A DNA stretch of 64,000 nt from Novosphingobium sp. 28-62-57 (GCA_002256985.1 NCGO01000001.1:186001-250000), one strand, 5' to 3'; positions 30,732 to 42,805 are shown, counted from the first letter of the stretch. The notes: generated by a model from the letters alone, not told the origin. A program made the numbers and translations.

Positions 30732-31280
30732 ATGATCGGTTTTGACAAGTGGACCGAACGCCTGACGCGCCGCGTGGCGCGCGGCACTTCACGGCGCAGC
30801 ACGCTGGCGTGGCTGGGCGCAACCATCACCGGGGCGGCGGTGTTTCCGGTCCTGCCTGTCGCGCGGGCAGCCAGTGGCAGCCCACATGGCGGGGGCGGGG
30901 GCCACGCGCCAGTCTCCTCGGGCAATCCGCAAGACCCCGGCGATCAGGCAAGCTGCGACTACTGGCGCTATTGCGCGATTGATGGGTTTCTGTGCTCATG
31001 CTGCGGCGGTTCGGTCAGCACGTGCCCGCCCGGCACCGAAATGTCGCCGATCACTTGGGTCGGCACGTGCACGAACCCGGCTGACAAGCGCGCCTACGTG
31101 ATCAGCTACAACGATTGCTGCGGTGTATCATCGTGCGGGCAGTGCCTGTGCAATCGCAACGAAGGCGATCGCCCGCAAGTGCGTCCGCAATCGAACAACG
31201 ATTACAACTGGTGCCTGGGGACCGAGAGCAGCATCTACAATTGCTCCACCGCCGTGATCATTGGCGTGGCGTCGGAGTAG
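30732..31280 (+). CDS. mauA: TTQ-dependent amine dehydrogenase, light (beta) chain
   Basis: A 182-residue precursor of the catalytic light chain. An N-terminal twin-arginine signal (TSRRSTLAWLGATITG) directs it to the periplasm. By alignment to Paracoccus methylamine dehydrogenase, W109 (SPITWVGTC) and W160 (DYNWCLG) are the two tryptophans that crosslink into tryptophan tryptophylquinone. D84 (CAIDGFL) and D128 (SYNDCCG) match the catalytic and maturation aspartates, and S172 replaces the usual Thr122. There are 14 cysteines in the mature part, against 12 in the Paracoccus protein; the extra ones are in CSCCGG and SSCGQC. The enzyme oxidises a primary amine to aldehyde and ammonia. Its stop overlaps the cytochrome start by one base. 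Confidence 0.93.
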   Translation: MIGFDKWTERLTRRVARGTSRRSTLAWLGATITGAAVFPVLPVARAASGSPHGGGGGHAPVSSGNPQDPGDQASCDYWRYCAIDGFLCSCCGGSVSTCPPGTEMSPITWVGTCTNPADKRAYVISYNDCCGVSSCGQCLCNRNEGDRPQVRPQSNNDYNWCLGTESSIYNCSTAVIIGVASE

Positions 31281-31753
31281 TGAACCGGACGCTCCCTCTT
31301 GCTGCTGTATTCGCTGCCGTTCTGGCGGCGGGCGCGGCTGCGGGAGCGAGCGAGAGCGTGATGCGCGGCGTGTCCGATCCGCGTCAGGCGCGCGTTGATT
31401 ACATGCTCAAATGCCAGGGCTGCCACCGCCCCGATGGGGGGGGAGACGACCAGTCGAACCCGCCGATGAAACACATTGTGGCGCAATTTCTGGGCGAGCC
31501 GGGCGGGCGCGAATTCCTCGTCCGTGTGCCCGGCGTATCGACCGTCGATCTCGACAATGTGCGGCTCGCCAACCTCGTCAATTGGACACTCTATACGTTT
31601 GATGCAGCGCATATGCCTGCTGATTTCCGGCCCTACACACCGGAAGAAATCGGGCAGTTGCGCCGCCAACCCCTGCGATTGGAACGCGCCGAGATGAGAG
31701 CGCGACTGGTGGCAGGGTTCACGCAGGAAAATGCAGGAACGCACACACCCTGA
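31280..31753 (+). CDS. Periplasmic monoheme cytochrome c
   Basis: A 157-residue exported class I cytochrome c. The start is GTG at 31280, overlapping the light-chain stop (TAGTG), so it is too tightly coupled to be unrelated. A signal peptide (NRTLPLAAVFAAVLAAGAAA) is followed by the heme site KCQGCHRPDGGG (C45, C48, H49) and a likely Met ligand at M112 in AHMPADF. It probably takes electrons from the TTQ enzyme, the role played by amicyanin or small cytochromes in other mau and aau clusters. No amicyanin or azurin gene is present here, which makes this cytochrome the best acceptor candidate. Confidence 0.85.
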   Translation: MNRTLPLAAVFAAVLAAGAAAGASESVMRGVSDPRQARVDYMLKCQGCHRPDGGGDDQSNPPMKHIVAQFLGEPGGREFLVRVPGVSTVDLDNVRLANLVNWTLYTFDAAHMPADFRPYTPEEIGQLRRQPLRLERAEMRARLVAGFTQENAGTHTP

Positions 31754-31766
31754 ATGGGAGGGAAGA

Positions 31767-33974
31767 ATGAGGGAACGTCTCTATCGTGGAATCGCGCTGG
31801 CTGGGGTAGCCGCCGCATCCATCCTCGCCGCAACGCCGGTCCTTGCACAAGAAGCGCAGGCGGAAAGCACTTTTGCTGATGGTGAAATCGTCGTCACCGC
31901 CACCAAGCGCGCTGAAAGCCTGCAGTCCGTGCCGATCTCGGTCACGGCCATCGGCGGCGATACGCTGGCCAAGTCGCGGGTGAACAGTGTCGATAACCTC
32001 GTCACCAAAGTCGCCAACCTGCAATTGACCTCGATCGTGGGTGACAACACCCCGATCTTCAGCCTTCGTGGCGTGTCGATGTCGGACTACAGCCTCAACC
32101 AGTCCAGCCCGGTGGCGACCTATTACGACGAAGTCTATAAGGGCAACTTCGCGTTCCTGGGCGTTGCCATGTACGATCTTGAGCGCGTGGAAGTGCTGCG
32201 CGGCCCACAGGGCACGCTCTATGGCAAGAACACCACCGGCGGCGCGGTCAACATCATCGCTGCTCCTGCCAAGCTGGGCGAGACCAGCGGCTATGCCAAC
32301 GCCGGGTACGGCAATTACAACCGCATCGATCTGAACGGCGCGATCAACGTGCCGCTGGGCGAAAAGGCCGCGCTGCGCATCGCGGGCACTTTTGCCAAGG
32401 CTGATGGCTGGTTCAAGAACGTCCTCCCCGGCAAGCCCGATCTTGCCTCAACCGATGAATATGCCGTCCGCGCGACATTGAACGTCGAAGCAAGCGAGAC
32501 CGTGCGCTTCGTGCTGCGCGCTTCGACCAGCTTCCAGAACCCTTACAACTACGGCATCTATGCTCAGCCCGAAGCGACCAACCGCCCGGGCCTTGGCCAG
32601 CGCGAGATTGCGTCGAACATCGATGAAAAGCGCCGCGCCCGGACCTATTCGGTGGCGCTGACCAGCACGTTCGATGTGTCTGATACGCTAACCGTCACCA
32701 GCATCACCGCATGGGACAAGGGCAACCTGTCATTCTACGAAGATACCGACGGGACAGCGAGCGAGCTGCTCGAAATCCCCTACCGCGATCGCGCAACCCA
32801 GTTCTCGCAGGACCTGCGGCTGACCAGCGATAGCGGCGGCCCGTTCGATTTCATCCTCGGGGCATTCTTCCACCGCGAGAAAGTGTTCAATGAGACCACC
32901 TTTGAAATCGGCAAGGACATCGATTCCGATGGCCAACCCGGCATCACGGCCAACGATTGCGCGGTGGGCCTGCCGCTAGGCTGCCTGTTCCGCAACCAGT
33001 TCGATCAGGTCAAACATAGCTACGCGCTCTATTCCGATCTGAAGTATGACCTCACCGATGCGCTCACCCTGCGCGGTGGCTTGCGTTTCACCCACGATAC
33101 GGGCCGGCAGACAGACTTTTCGTCCGATGCGCTGGGCGTGGATGAGTCACTGGTGGTCAACCTGATCCCGCTTTCAGCGCTGCGCTACAAGCAGGACAAC
33201 CTCTCGGGCAAGATCGGACTGGATTACAAGCTCGCAGGCGGCAACTTGCTCTATGCCAGCGTCAGCCGCGGCTATCGCGCACCCAGCTTCAATGCGCAGG
33301 CCTTCTTCGATCCGTCCGAGCTTTCAATCGCGCGGCCCGAAGAGGTCACCAGCTATGAAGCAGGCGTCAAGACGCAGTTCATGGACCGCAAGATCACGCT
33401 GAATGTCTCGGGCTTTTACTACGATTACAAGAACCAGCAGTTCATCAACGTCGACCCCACCAGCGCCGCGCAGACCCTGCTGAACATCCCCAAATCGCGC
33501 ATCTTCGGCGGTGAGGCCGAACTGACGATCCGCGCCAGTGACCGCTTCACCATCCACTCGGGCCTTGGTCTGCTCTCCACCAAGATCCAGCGCGGCACGG
33601 TGAGCGGCAACAACGTGGCGGGCAACAAACTGTCCAACGCGCCCAGCCTGACCTTCAACACCACTGTTGATCTGACGCTGTTCGACAGTGATATGGGCAA
33701 ACTCTCGATCCACCCGGACATTGCCTACCAGTCCAGCCAGTTCTTCGAAGTGCTGAACGTCCCTCGGCTCGAACAACCGGCCTATGCCATCGTCGGAGGG
33801 CACATCGATTGGGAAAGCGCCGATGGCCGGTTCAACGCCTCGGTCTGGGGCAAGAACCTGACCGACAAGTTCTACTTCACCTCGCGCGTCGATCTGCTGG
33901 CCGGCTTCGGCTTTGATTACAACCACATCGGCAATCCGCGCATGTATGGGGTAAGCGTCGGCGTGAAATTCTGA
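31767..33974 (+). CDS. TonB-dependent outer-membrane receptor
   Basis: A 735-residue outer-membrane receptor. ATG 31767 follows GGGAGGGAAG; a signal peptide (IALAGVAAASILAATPVLAQ) leads to the TonB-box region DGEIVVTATKRAESLQSVPI. The plug contains VEVLRGPQGTLYGKNTTGGA and a beta-barrel follows, ending in an aromatic-terminated strand (GVSVGVKF). It is of the sphingomonad type that takes up small aromatic or other organic nutrients rather than only siderophores; no iron genes are nearby. It starts 13 bases after the cytochrome, so it is part of the amine dehydrogenase transcript and probably imports that enzyme's substrate (inference). Confidence 0.93.
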   Translation: MRERLYRGIALAGVAAASILAATPVLAQEAQAESTFADGEIVVTATKRAESLQSVPISVTAIGGDTLAKSRVNSVDNLVTKVANLQLTSIVGDNTPIFSLRGVSMSDYSLNQSSPVATYYDEVYKGNFAFLGVAMYDLERVEVLRGPQGTLYGKNTTGGAVNIIAAPAKLGETSGYANAGYGNYNRIDLNGAINVPLGEKAALRIAGTFAKADGWFKNVLPGKPDLASTDEYAVRATLNVEASETVRFVLRASTSFQNPYNYGIYAQPEATNRPGLGQREIASNIDEKRRARTYSVALTSTFDVSDTLTVTSITAWDKGNLSFYEDTDGTASELLEIPYRDRATQFSQDLRLTSDSGGPFDFILGAFFHREKVFNETTFEIGKDIDSDGQPGITANDCAVGLPLGCLFRNQFDQVKHSYALYSDLKYDLTDALTLRGGLRFTHDTGRQTDFSSDALGVDESLVVNLIPLSALRYKQDNLSGKIGLDYKLAGGNLLYASVSRGYRAPSFNAQAFFDPSELSIARPEEVTSYEAGVKTQFMDRKITLNVSGFYYDYKNQQFINVDPTSAAQTLLNIPKSRIFGGEAELTIRASDRFTIHSGLGLLSTKIQRGTVSGNNVAGNKLSNAPSLTFNTTVDLTLFDSDMGKLSIHPDIAYQSSQFFEVLNVPRLEQPAYAIVGGHIDWESADGRFNASVWGKNLTDKFYFTSRVDLLAGFGFDYNHIGNPRMYGVSVGVKF

Positions 33975-34023
33975 TAGGCATATGCCAAGGCTCCACAAAG
34001 AGCCGGGAGAGGACGATGACCGA

Positions 34024-35697
34024 ATGCAGGCAGCCCATGACGCTGACAGCGCAGCGATGACGCAGCTTTCCTATGCCATGGGCGCGGTGGATGAACCGCT
34101 GCTGGAAAAGACCATCGGGCAAGCCTTGCGCGATGCCGCAGCGCAATGGAGCGCAGATCTGGCTCTGGCTTCGCGGCATCAGGGCATTCGCTGGACATGG
34201 GCGCAACTGGATGCCGAGGTGGATCGCGTTGCCACAGGCCTGCTCGACAGGGGTGTGGCAAAGGGGGATCGCGTCGGCATCTGGGCACCCAACTGCGCCG
34301 AATGGACGGTGCTGCAATTTGCGACCGCGCGGATCGGCGCGGTGCTTGTCACCATCAACCCGGCCTATCGCACCAGCGAGGTCGAATATGCGCTGAACAA
34401 GGTCGGCTGCACGTTCCTCGTCAGCGCTGCGCGCTTCAAGTCCAGCGATTACGTGGCGATGCTGCGCGAATTGGGGCCAGAAAAGCTGCCCATGCTGCGC
34501 AGCATTGTGGTGCTTGGGGATGAAGCACACGATGGCTTTGAGCCTTGGGACGCCTTGCGTGCACAACCTGATCCCGCGCGGCTTTTGGGGGTGGACGCCA
34601 CGCTCGATCAGAACGATCCGATCAACATCCAGTTCACCAGCGGCACCACCGGCTTTCCCAAAGGCGCCACGCTCACCCATCGCAACATTCTGAACAACGG
34701 GCATTTCACCGCCCGCACGATCAAGGTGACGCACAAGGACCGCATCTGCATACCGGTGCCGCTCTACCATTGCTTCGGCATGGTGCTCGGCAATCTGGCA
34801 TCACTCGCCAGCGGTGCGGCCATGGTCTTTCCAAGCGAGGCGTTCGACCCGAAGCTGACGCTCGATGCGGTGCAGGCCGAAGGCTGCACTGCGCTCTATG
34901 GCGTGCCGACGATGTTCATCGCGATTCTCGCGCAGCCCGATCTTGATGCGTGGGACGTCAGCACATTGCGCACCGGCATCATGGCTGGATCGCCGTGCCC
35001 GGTTTCCACGATGCGGCAGGTGATGGATCGCCTGAACATGCGCGAGGTGACGATCGGTTATGGCATGACCGAAACCAGCCCGCTCACCACCCAAACCGCC
35101 ACCGATGATCCGATTGAGGAACGCGTCGGCACTGTCGGCCGCGTTCATCCCCATGCCGAAGCCAAAGTCGTCGGCCCGGATGGTGAAACGCTGCCCATTG
35201 GCGTTCAAGGCGAATATTGCTCACGCGGCTATGCGGTGATGCTTGGCTACTGGGACGATCCGGCCAAGACTGCCGAAGCCATCGACGCCGACGGCTGGAT
35301 GCATTCGGGTGACTTGGCCACGATGGACGCCAATGGCTATGTCCGCATCACGGGCCGGATCAAGGACATGATCATCCGCGGCGGCGAAAACATCTACCCG
35401 CGCGAGATCGAGGAATTCCTGCTCACCCATCCAGCCGTGCAGGACGCCCAAGTCTTTGGCGTGGCAGATGAAAGATATGGCGAAGAAGTCTGCGCCTGGC
35501 TGATTGCGCGGGCCGGGCAGGCGCTGGCCCCGGAAGATGTGCTGGCCCACTGCAAGGGCCGCATTGCGCACTACAAGGTCCCCCGCCACGTCCGCATCGT
35601 CGAAGCTTTCGCCATGACCGTCACGGGCAAGGCGCAGAAGTTCGAAATGCGCAAGATCATGGAAGCAGAGCTGGCGCGATTGATGTCAAACGCCTGA
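34024..35697 (+). CDS. AMP-forming acyl-CoA ligase (ACSF2-like)
   Basis: A 557-residue adenylate-forming ligase that activates a carboxylic acid to its CoA thioester. Motifs are FTSGTTGFPKGATLTHRNIL (P-loop), VPLYHCFGMVLGNLASLASG, GYGMTETSPLTTQ, GWMHSGDLATMDANGYVRIT, GRIKDMIIRGGENIYPREIE, and the catalytic lysine in TVTGKAQKFEMRK. ATG 34024 is preferred because GGGAGAGGA lies about 10 bases upstream; an ATG at 33982 would add 14 residues. It follows the TonB receptor by 49 bases and may complete the same operon, activating the acid made from the amine-derived aldehyde. It could equally be a medium-chain fatty or feruloyl-type acid ligase; the substrate is not readable here. Confidence 0.87.
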   Translation: MQAAHDADSAAMTQLSYAMGAVDEPLLEKTIGQALRDAAAQWSADLALASRHQGIRWTWAQLDAEVDRVATGLLDRGVAKGDRVGIWAPNCAEWTVLQFATARIGAVLVTINPAYRTSEVEYALNKVGCTFLVSAARFKSSDYVAMLRELGPEKLPMLRSIVVLGDEAHDGFEPWDALRAQPDPARLLGVDATLDQNDPINIQFTSGTTGFPKGATLTHRNILNNGHFTARTIKVTHKDRICIPVPLYHCFGMVLGNLASLASGAAMVFPSEAFDPKLTLDAVQAEGCTALYGVPTMFIAILAQPDLDAWDVSTLRTGIMAGSPCPVSTMRQVMDRLNMREVTIGYGMTETSPLTTQTATDDPIEERVGTVGRVHPHAEAKVVGPDGETLPIGVQGEYCSRGYAVMLGYWDDPAKTAEAIDADGWMHSGDLATMDANGYVRITGRIKDMIIRGGENIYPREIEEFLLTHPAVQDAQVFGVADERYGEEVCAWLIARAGQALAPEDVLAHCKGRIAHYKVPRHVRIVEAFAMTVTGKAQKFEMRKIMEAELARLMSNA

Positions 35698-35747
35698 TCC
35701 GGCTCTGATCAGGTTTGCGAAAGCAAAATAGCGCCGCAAAACGCAAA

Positions 35748-35780
35748 GAGCGCCGGACCCGTCGGGATGGGCCGGCGCTC
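35748..35780. terminator. Bidirectional terminator stem between acyl-CoA ligase and ligM
   Basis: GAGCGCCGG and CCGGCGCTC form a perfect 9-base stem over a 15-base loop between two convergent genes. A-rich bases precede the stem, which read as a T-run on the minus strand. Confidence 0.75.
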
Positions 35781-35818
35781 TCGCTGTCAGGCTTGCGCCC
35801 GTAGCTCTTACTTGCCCA

Positions 35819-37210
35819 TCAGGACTTTCTGGTCCGCCAGCCCTCGGCGTAGTTGTCGCGCGCAGCGGCGACATAGGGCACGGCGGAAACGGTGGCCTTG
35901 ATTTCGGTCTGCACGTGCGGCTCGACGGTGGGCTTGGTGGTGCCGCCGTTCGGTTCGCCCCACAGCAGGCTTACCTCAGTTCCGGGGGTTTCAAAGCCCG
36001 GCTCCATCATGGCGAGCGTCAGGAACTTGCCTTCGTTGGCGGTGTAGCCAATCCATGTGGAAAGGCCGACCATCTTGCCATCGGCCAGAACCTGATCGAA
36101 CGGGTGCATCGAATAGACGGCGCTGGGGTATTCCATGAACTTGGCGCGATCACCGGTGCTCAGAGCCGAAGACTGGACGCGCATCACATCTTCGTTGTCG
36201 AGCGCCAGCGTCACCTTGGTGCGGTGCTTGCCTTCGGCCGCCATTTTTTCGAGCGCGGCGCGGCCGATGAAGTCGTGGTCGAACTTCACGAACGGGCCGT
36301 AACCCAGATCCCACGGCGTAGTGTAGTAGCCCTCAATGGTTTCGGGCACATAGCTGCCGCCGACCGAGCACTTGGCTTCATAGGAATTGGCGGTCAGCCA
36401 TGCGCGGTACGGCGCGAGCGCTTCGCCGGTGTAGATCGCGGGGAAGGGTGAGGGGATCCAGCCCGATTCCAGCGTGTTCGACGAATAGGCGCGGCCACCG
36501 ACCAGCGCCATCTGGAACTCCTTGCCAGCCTCGACCAGCGCGGCGTGGACTGCGCCATAGTCTTCCCACGGACCCATCAGTTCGAAGCCCGGCTGGCCTG
36601 CCATGCCGTGGCGCAGCGCGCGCACTTCCTTGCCGCCGATTGTCATGCGGGTCATGTGGAAGAACTTGAGTTCGGGCGGGGTCTTACCGGTGGCCTTCTC
36701 GATGATCTTCATCGCGTTCGGGCCTTGCACCTGAAAGCGATAGCTGTTGCGCTTGCCATCGGTGCGCATCGCCCAGCGCTCGTCACGCTCTACGGTAACG
36801 TTCCAGTTGCCGCTGGCGGCGTGGTATTCGACCCACTCGATGGTCGGCGCGCGGCCGACGAGGTTGAAGTGGTTTTCGTCCAGATAGAACAGGATCACGT
36901 CACCGATCACGTAGCCATCGGGGGTGACGGGCACAAACTGCTTGGCGCGGTCCGGCTGGAAGTTCTTGAACGAGTTGATGCCAAGGTGCTCAAGCATCTT
37001 GAACGCGTCCGGGCCTTTTACGGCCAGATCGACCATGTGATACGACTGGTTGTAAAGCACCGCGGTGTGGCCCCAAGCCCACTGCTCCGCGCGCCAGTTG
37101 GAGAATTCGGACGGAACGCCCGGATAGACATTCGGCCCGACCTGCTGGTTACGGACAAAGTTTACAAGGTCACCGGCGTTCTGGATGACCTGTTCGAGTG
37201 TTTGGGACAT
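35819..37210 (-). CDS. ligM: LigM-like tetrahydrofolate-dependent aromatic O-demethylase
   Basis: A 463-residue member of the aminomethyltransferase (GcvT) fold. It aligns along its length with Sphingobium LigM (about 471 residues), which demethylates vanillate and 3-O-methylgallate by moving the methyl group to tetrahydrofolate. Shared segments include PEFSNWR-type text (SEFSNWRAEQWAWGHTAVLY), AKQFVPVTPDGYVIGDVI, ALRHGMAGQPGFELMGPWED, YSSNTLESGWIPSPFPAIYT, GYGPFVKFDHDFIGRAALE and LLWGEPNGGTTKPTVEPH. Sphingomonads carry several paralogues of this family, so the exact methoxy-aromatic substrate is not proved. It is transcribed alone, with a candidate operator upstream, and complements the vanillate-producing vdh-ech pair 11 kb away. 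Confidence 0.82.
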   Translation of the reverse strand: MSQTLEQVIQNAGDLVNFVRNQQVGPNVYPGVPSEFSNWRAEQWAWGHTAVLYNQSYHMVDLAVKGPDAFKMLEHLGINSFKNFQPDRAKQFVPVTPDGYVIGDVILFYLDENHFNLVGRAPTIEWVEYHAASGNWNVTVERDERWAMRTDGKRNSYRFQVQGPNAMKIIEKATGKTPPELKFFHMTRMTIGGKEVRALRHGMAGQPGFELMGPWEDYGAVHAALVEAGKEFQMALVGGRAYSSNTLESGWIPSPFPAIYTGEALAPYRAWLTANSYEAKCSVGGSYVPETIEGYYTTPWDLGYGPFVKFDHDFIGRAALEKMAAEGKHRTKVTLALDNEDVMRVQSSALSTGDRAKFMEYPSAVYSMHPFDQVLADGKMVGLSTWIGYTANEGKFLTLAMMEPGFETPGTEVSLLWGEPNGGTTKPTVEPHVQTEIKATVSAVPYVAAARDNYAEGWRTRKS

Positions 37211-37309
37211 GGTTCTTGGCTCTCCCGCTGCGTTTTCACGAATGTGGAGAGGCTATGCACTATTTTCGCATGGCTGAAAAGTTCGGAATGATGAATTTGG
37301 CGAAAAATT

Positions 37310-37324
37310 GTATGTGTTGCATAC
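37310..37324. promoter_or_regulatory. Candidate operator upstream of ligM
   Basis: GTATG-TGTTG-CATAC is a perfect 5-5-5 inverted repeat in an AT-rich stretch 100 bases before the ligM start. Such GTAT...ATAC half-sites are common for GntR-type regulators; no such gene is present in the window. Confidence 0.4.
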
Positions 37325-37359
37325 GGAATGCTTTTGTAGCGTAGACTGAAGAAAAGGGC

Positions 37360-37522
37360 GTTTCGCGCAGAGGCGCAGAGGAAGCAGAGACCGCTGGGGG
37401 GCTTTGGCTCAATGCCGCAGGCATTCTTATGAGCCCAATGGCGAGGGAAAGAGGCAGCATCGCCAGATGCGAGTTCTCTGCATCTCAGCGGTCTCTGCTT
37501 CCTCTGCGCCTCTGCGCGAAAC
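37360..37522. repeat. Long perfect inverted repeat downstream of the ATP synthase operon
   Basis: Two 37-base arms (37360-37396 and 37486-37522) are perfect reverse complements, separated by 89 bases. The left arm begins GTTTCGCGCAGAGGCGCAGA. The loop contains its own small palindrome (ATGCCGCAGGCAT). The unit has the look of a dispersed chromosomal repeat, not a terminator. Confidence 0.85.
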
Positions 37523-37540
37523 ATTCTTCCTGACAAACGA

Positions 37541-37570
37541 AAAGGGCCGACCCTCGCAGGCCAGCCCTTT
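37541..37570 (-). terminator. Intrinsic terminator of the ATP synthase operon
   Basis: On the minus strand AAAGGGC and GCCCTTT close a GC-rich hairpin that runs into TTTTCG, 22 bases after the atpC stop. Confidence 0.75.
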
Positions 37571-37591
37571 CAGTATTACAGGTCAGGCCAA

Positions 37592-37846
37592 TCAGCCTTC
37601 GACGTGTTCTGCCAGAACGGTCAGACCATTCACGCCCACTTCGGCAAAGCCGCCCTGAACCTTGATCTCTTCAGGCGCCGAACCTGCCGATTTGTAGACC
37701 TTGATCGAGCCATCCTTCACCGTCGACATGAATGGCGCGTGGCCTTCCAGCACGCCGAATTCACCGTCGGTGCCGGGAACGACGACCATGTGGACCTCTT
37801 CAGAACGGACGAGGCGGGCCGGGGTGACGAGTTCGAAGTGGAGCAT
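37592..37846 (-). CDS. atpC: ATP synthase epsilon subunit
   Basis: An 84-residue epsilon subunit of F1, part of the central stalk with gamma. The N-terminal beta-sandwich is complete: [40 protein letters not shown] and [20 protein letters not shown]. It ends right after the sandwich, so the C-terminal helical hairpin that inhibits ATP hydrolysis in other bacteria is absent. This short form is common in alphaproteobacteria, where a separate zeta inhibitor can act. It is the last gene of atpHAGDC and is separated from atpD by a palindromic repeat that begins about 10 bases before its start. Confidence 0.95.
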   Translation of the reverse strand: MLHFELVTPARLVRSEEVHMVVVPGTDGEFGVLEGHAPFMSTVKDGSIKVYKSAGSAPEEIKVQGGFAEVGVNGLTVLAEHVEG

Positions 37847-37857
37847 CTGGACCTCGC

Positions 37858-37977
37858 TGCTCTCTCCCCTTCAGGGGAGAGATACGAAGGCTTGGCAGCT
37901 TGTCTGCCTAGCCGGAGTTGAGTGGGGGAAGGGCAGCGGAGCCCCTCTCCCAACCCTCTCCCCTGAAGGAGAGAGGG
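37858..37977. repeat. Palindromic element in the atpD-atpC gap
   Basis: A hairpin TCTCCCCT-TC-AGGGGAGA (37863-37880) recurs in inverted, slightly altered form at 37955-37975 (CTCTCCCCTGAAGGAGAGAG), so the element is a long imperfect inverted repeat with a hairpin at each end. It fills most of the 143-base gap. Confidence 0.8.
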
Positions 37978-37989
37978 CTTAGAAGACAA

Positions 37990-39531
<1,542 letters not shown>

Positions 39532-40404
39532 TTAGAGCGCTTCTGCGCCAGCGATGATTTCGATGAGTTCGGTGGTGATCGCGGCCTGGCGGCTGCGGTT
39601 GTACTGGATGGTGAGCTTGTTGATCAGATCGCCTGCGTTGCGCGTGGCGTTGTCCATCGCGGTCATCGAAGCGCCTTGTTCGGAAGCTTCGCGTTCCAGC
39701 AGCGCACCGAAAACCTGCGTCGTAACATAGCGCGGCAGCAGTTCCTCGAGGATTTCTTCCTCGCTCGGCTCATACTCCACCACCGATCCGCCTTCGCTTT
39801 TCACGGCGGGGGCGGGGACCGGGATCAGCTGCGTGGTGACCGGCAGCTGCGTCAGCGCGTTCTTGAACACCGGCGCGATCAGGTGCGCGACATCGAACTT
39901 GCCTGCTTCGAACATGGCGATCAGTTCGTGGGCAATCGCGCTGGCTTCATCGAAGCCGGGCGTGCGCACAAGGCTGGTGTCGTATCCTGCAGCAATACCG
40001 TTCGGATAGTCACGGCGGATCGGCGCGCGGCCCTTCTTACCCACGAGGTAGAAGGTCACGGTCTTGCCAGCCGCTTCAAGCGCGCGGGCCTGAAGCTTGG
40101 CTTCCTTGACGAGGTTCGAGTTCAAACCGCCGCACAGACCCTTGTCGGTGTTGACCACGACGAGGAGGTGGCGCTTGTCTGACCCTGTACCGCGCATCAG
40201 CAGCGGGCCGTTGTCTTGCCCTGCAACCTTGGTGGCAAGGCTGCCCATCACTTCGGCCAGACGGCTGGCATAAGGACGCGCGGCTTCAGCAGCCGCCTGC
40301 GCCTTGCGCAGCTTTGCGGCTGCGACCATCTGCTTGGCCTTGGTGATCTTCTGGGTCGATTTGACCGAGTTGATCCGACCCTTGAGTTCCTTGAGTGAAG
40401 CCAC
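39532..40404 (-). CDS. atpG: ATP synthase gamma subunit
   Basis: A 290-residue central-stalk subunit. The N-terminal coiled-coil helix ([34 protein letters not shown]) and the C-terminal helix ([40 protein letters not shown]) pair to form the rotor shaft. The central Rossmann part includes [20 protein letters not shown]. The length is normal and the start at 40404 is the conserved MASLKELK. It is separated from atpA by a repeat-filled gap of 118 bases. Confidence 0.97.
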   Translation of the reverse strand: MASLKELKGRINSVKSTQKITKAKQMVAAAKLRKAQAAAEAARPYASRLAEVMGSLATKVAGQDNGPLLMRGTGSDKRHLLVVVNTDKGLCGGLNSNLVKEAKLQARALEAAGKTVTFYLVGKKGRAPIRRDYPNGIAAGYDTSLVRTPGFDEASAIAHELIAMFEAGKFDVAHLIAPVFKNALTQLPVTTQLIPVPAPAVKSEGGSVVEYEPSEEEILEELLPRYVTTQVFGALLEREASEQGASMTAMDNATRNAGDLINKLTIQYNRSRQAAITTELIEIIAGAEAL

Positions 40405-40424
40405 TCTCGTTTCCTTCCTCTTTC

Positions 40425-40502
40425 GTCATTCCCGCGTAGGCGGGAATCCAGTCCGGGTTTGCGCTTTATCGCTCTGGATCCCCGCCTTCGCGGGGATGAC
40501 GA
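40425..40502. repeat. Palindromic repeat in the atpA-atpG gap
   Basis: A TCGTCATTCCCGCG-type element: the left arm TCGTCATTCCCGCGTAGGCG and the right arm CGCGGGGATGACGA are near reverse complements with an inner TCCAG/CTGGA pair. It lies between two essential genes and occupies most of the gap. Boundaries are accurate to a few bases. Confidence 0.8.
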
Positions 40503-40522
40503 AGTGGATGTTGCCTAAGACC

Positions 40523-42635
<2,113 letters not shown>

Positions 42636-42805
42636 GCGCCGAGGTTCCTTCATCCAAGGATAAGCCGATGCAGACCCATGCCCGGTGACAAACACCGAGT
42701 GGCCTGTAGACGGGGCGCGCCTAGCAACGTCACGGCGTTATGACAAGATGCGAGTTGCCATCTTGTGCATAGGTATGATTGGGAATTTCCGCCCTTGCTG
42801 GCGAA

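Larger units (their letters stand above)
37211..37591. other. Intergenic region between atpC and ligM
   Basis: 381 bases without a gene. Going from ligM towards atpC it holds an AT-rich promoter stretch with a GTATG/CATAC inverted repeat (37310-37324), a long perfect inverted repeat (37360-37522) and the atp operon terminator (37541-37570). Confidence 0.8.

Noticed and set aside
33982-34023. Upstream ATG for the acyl-CoA ligase
   Set aside because: It lacks a ribosome binding site, while GGGAGAGGA sits correctly before the ATG at 34024; kept only as an alternative.
40425-40502. Palindromic repeats considered as a CRISPR array
   Set aside because: The repeats in the window are single palindromes of several unrelated families with no regular spacing or spacers, and there are no cas genes.
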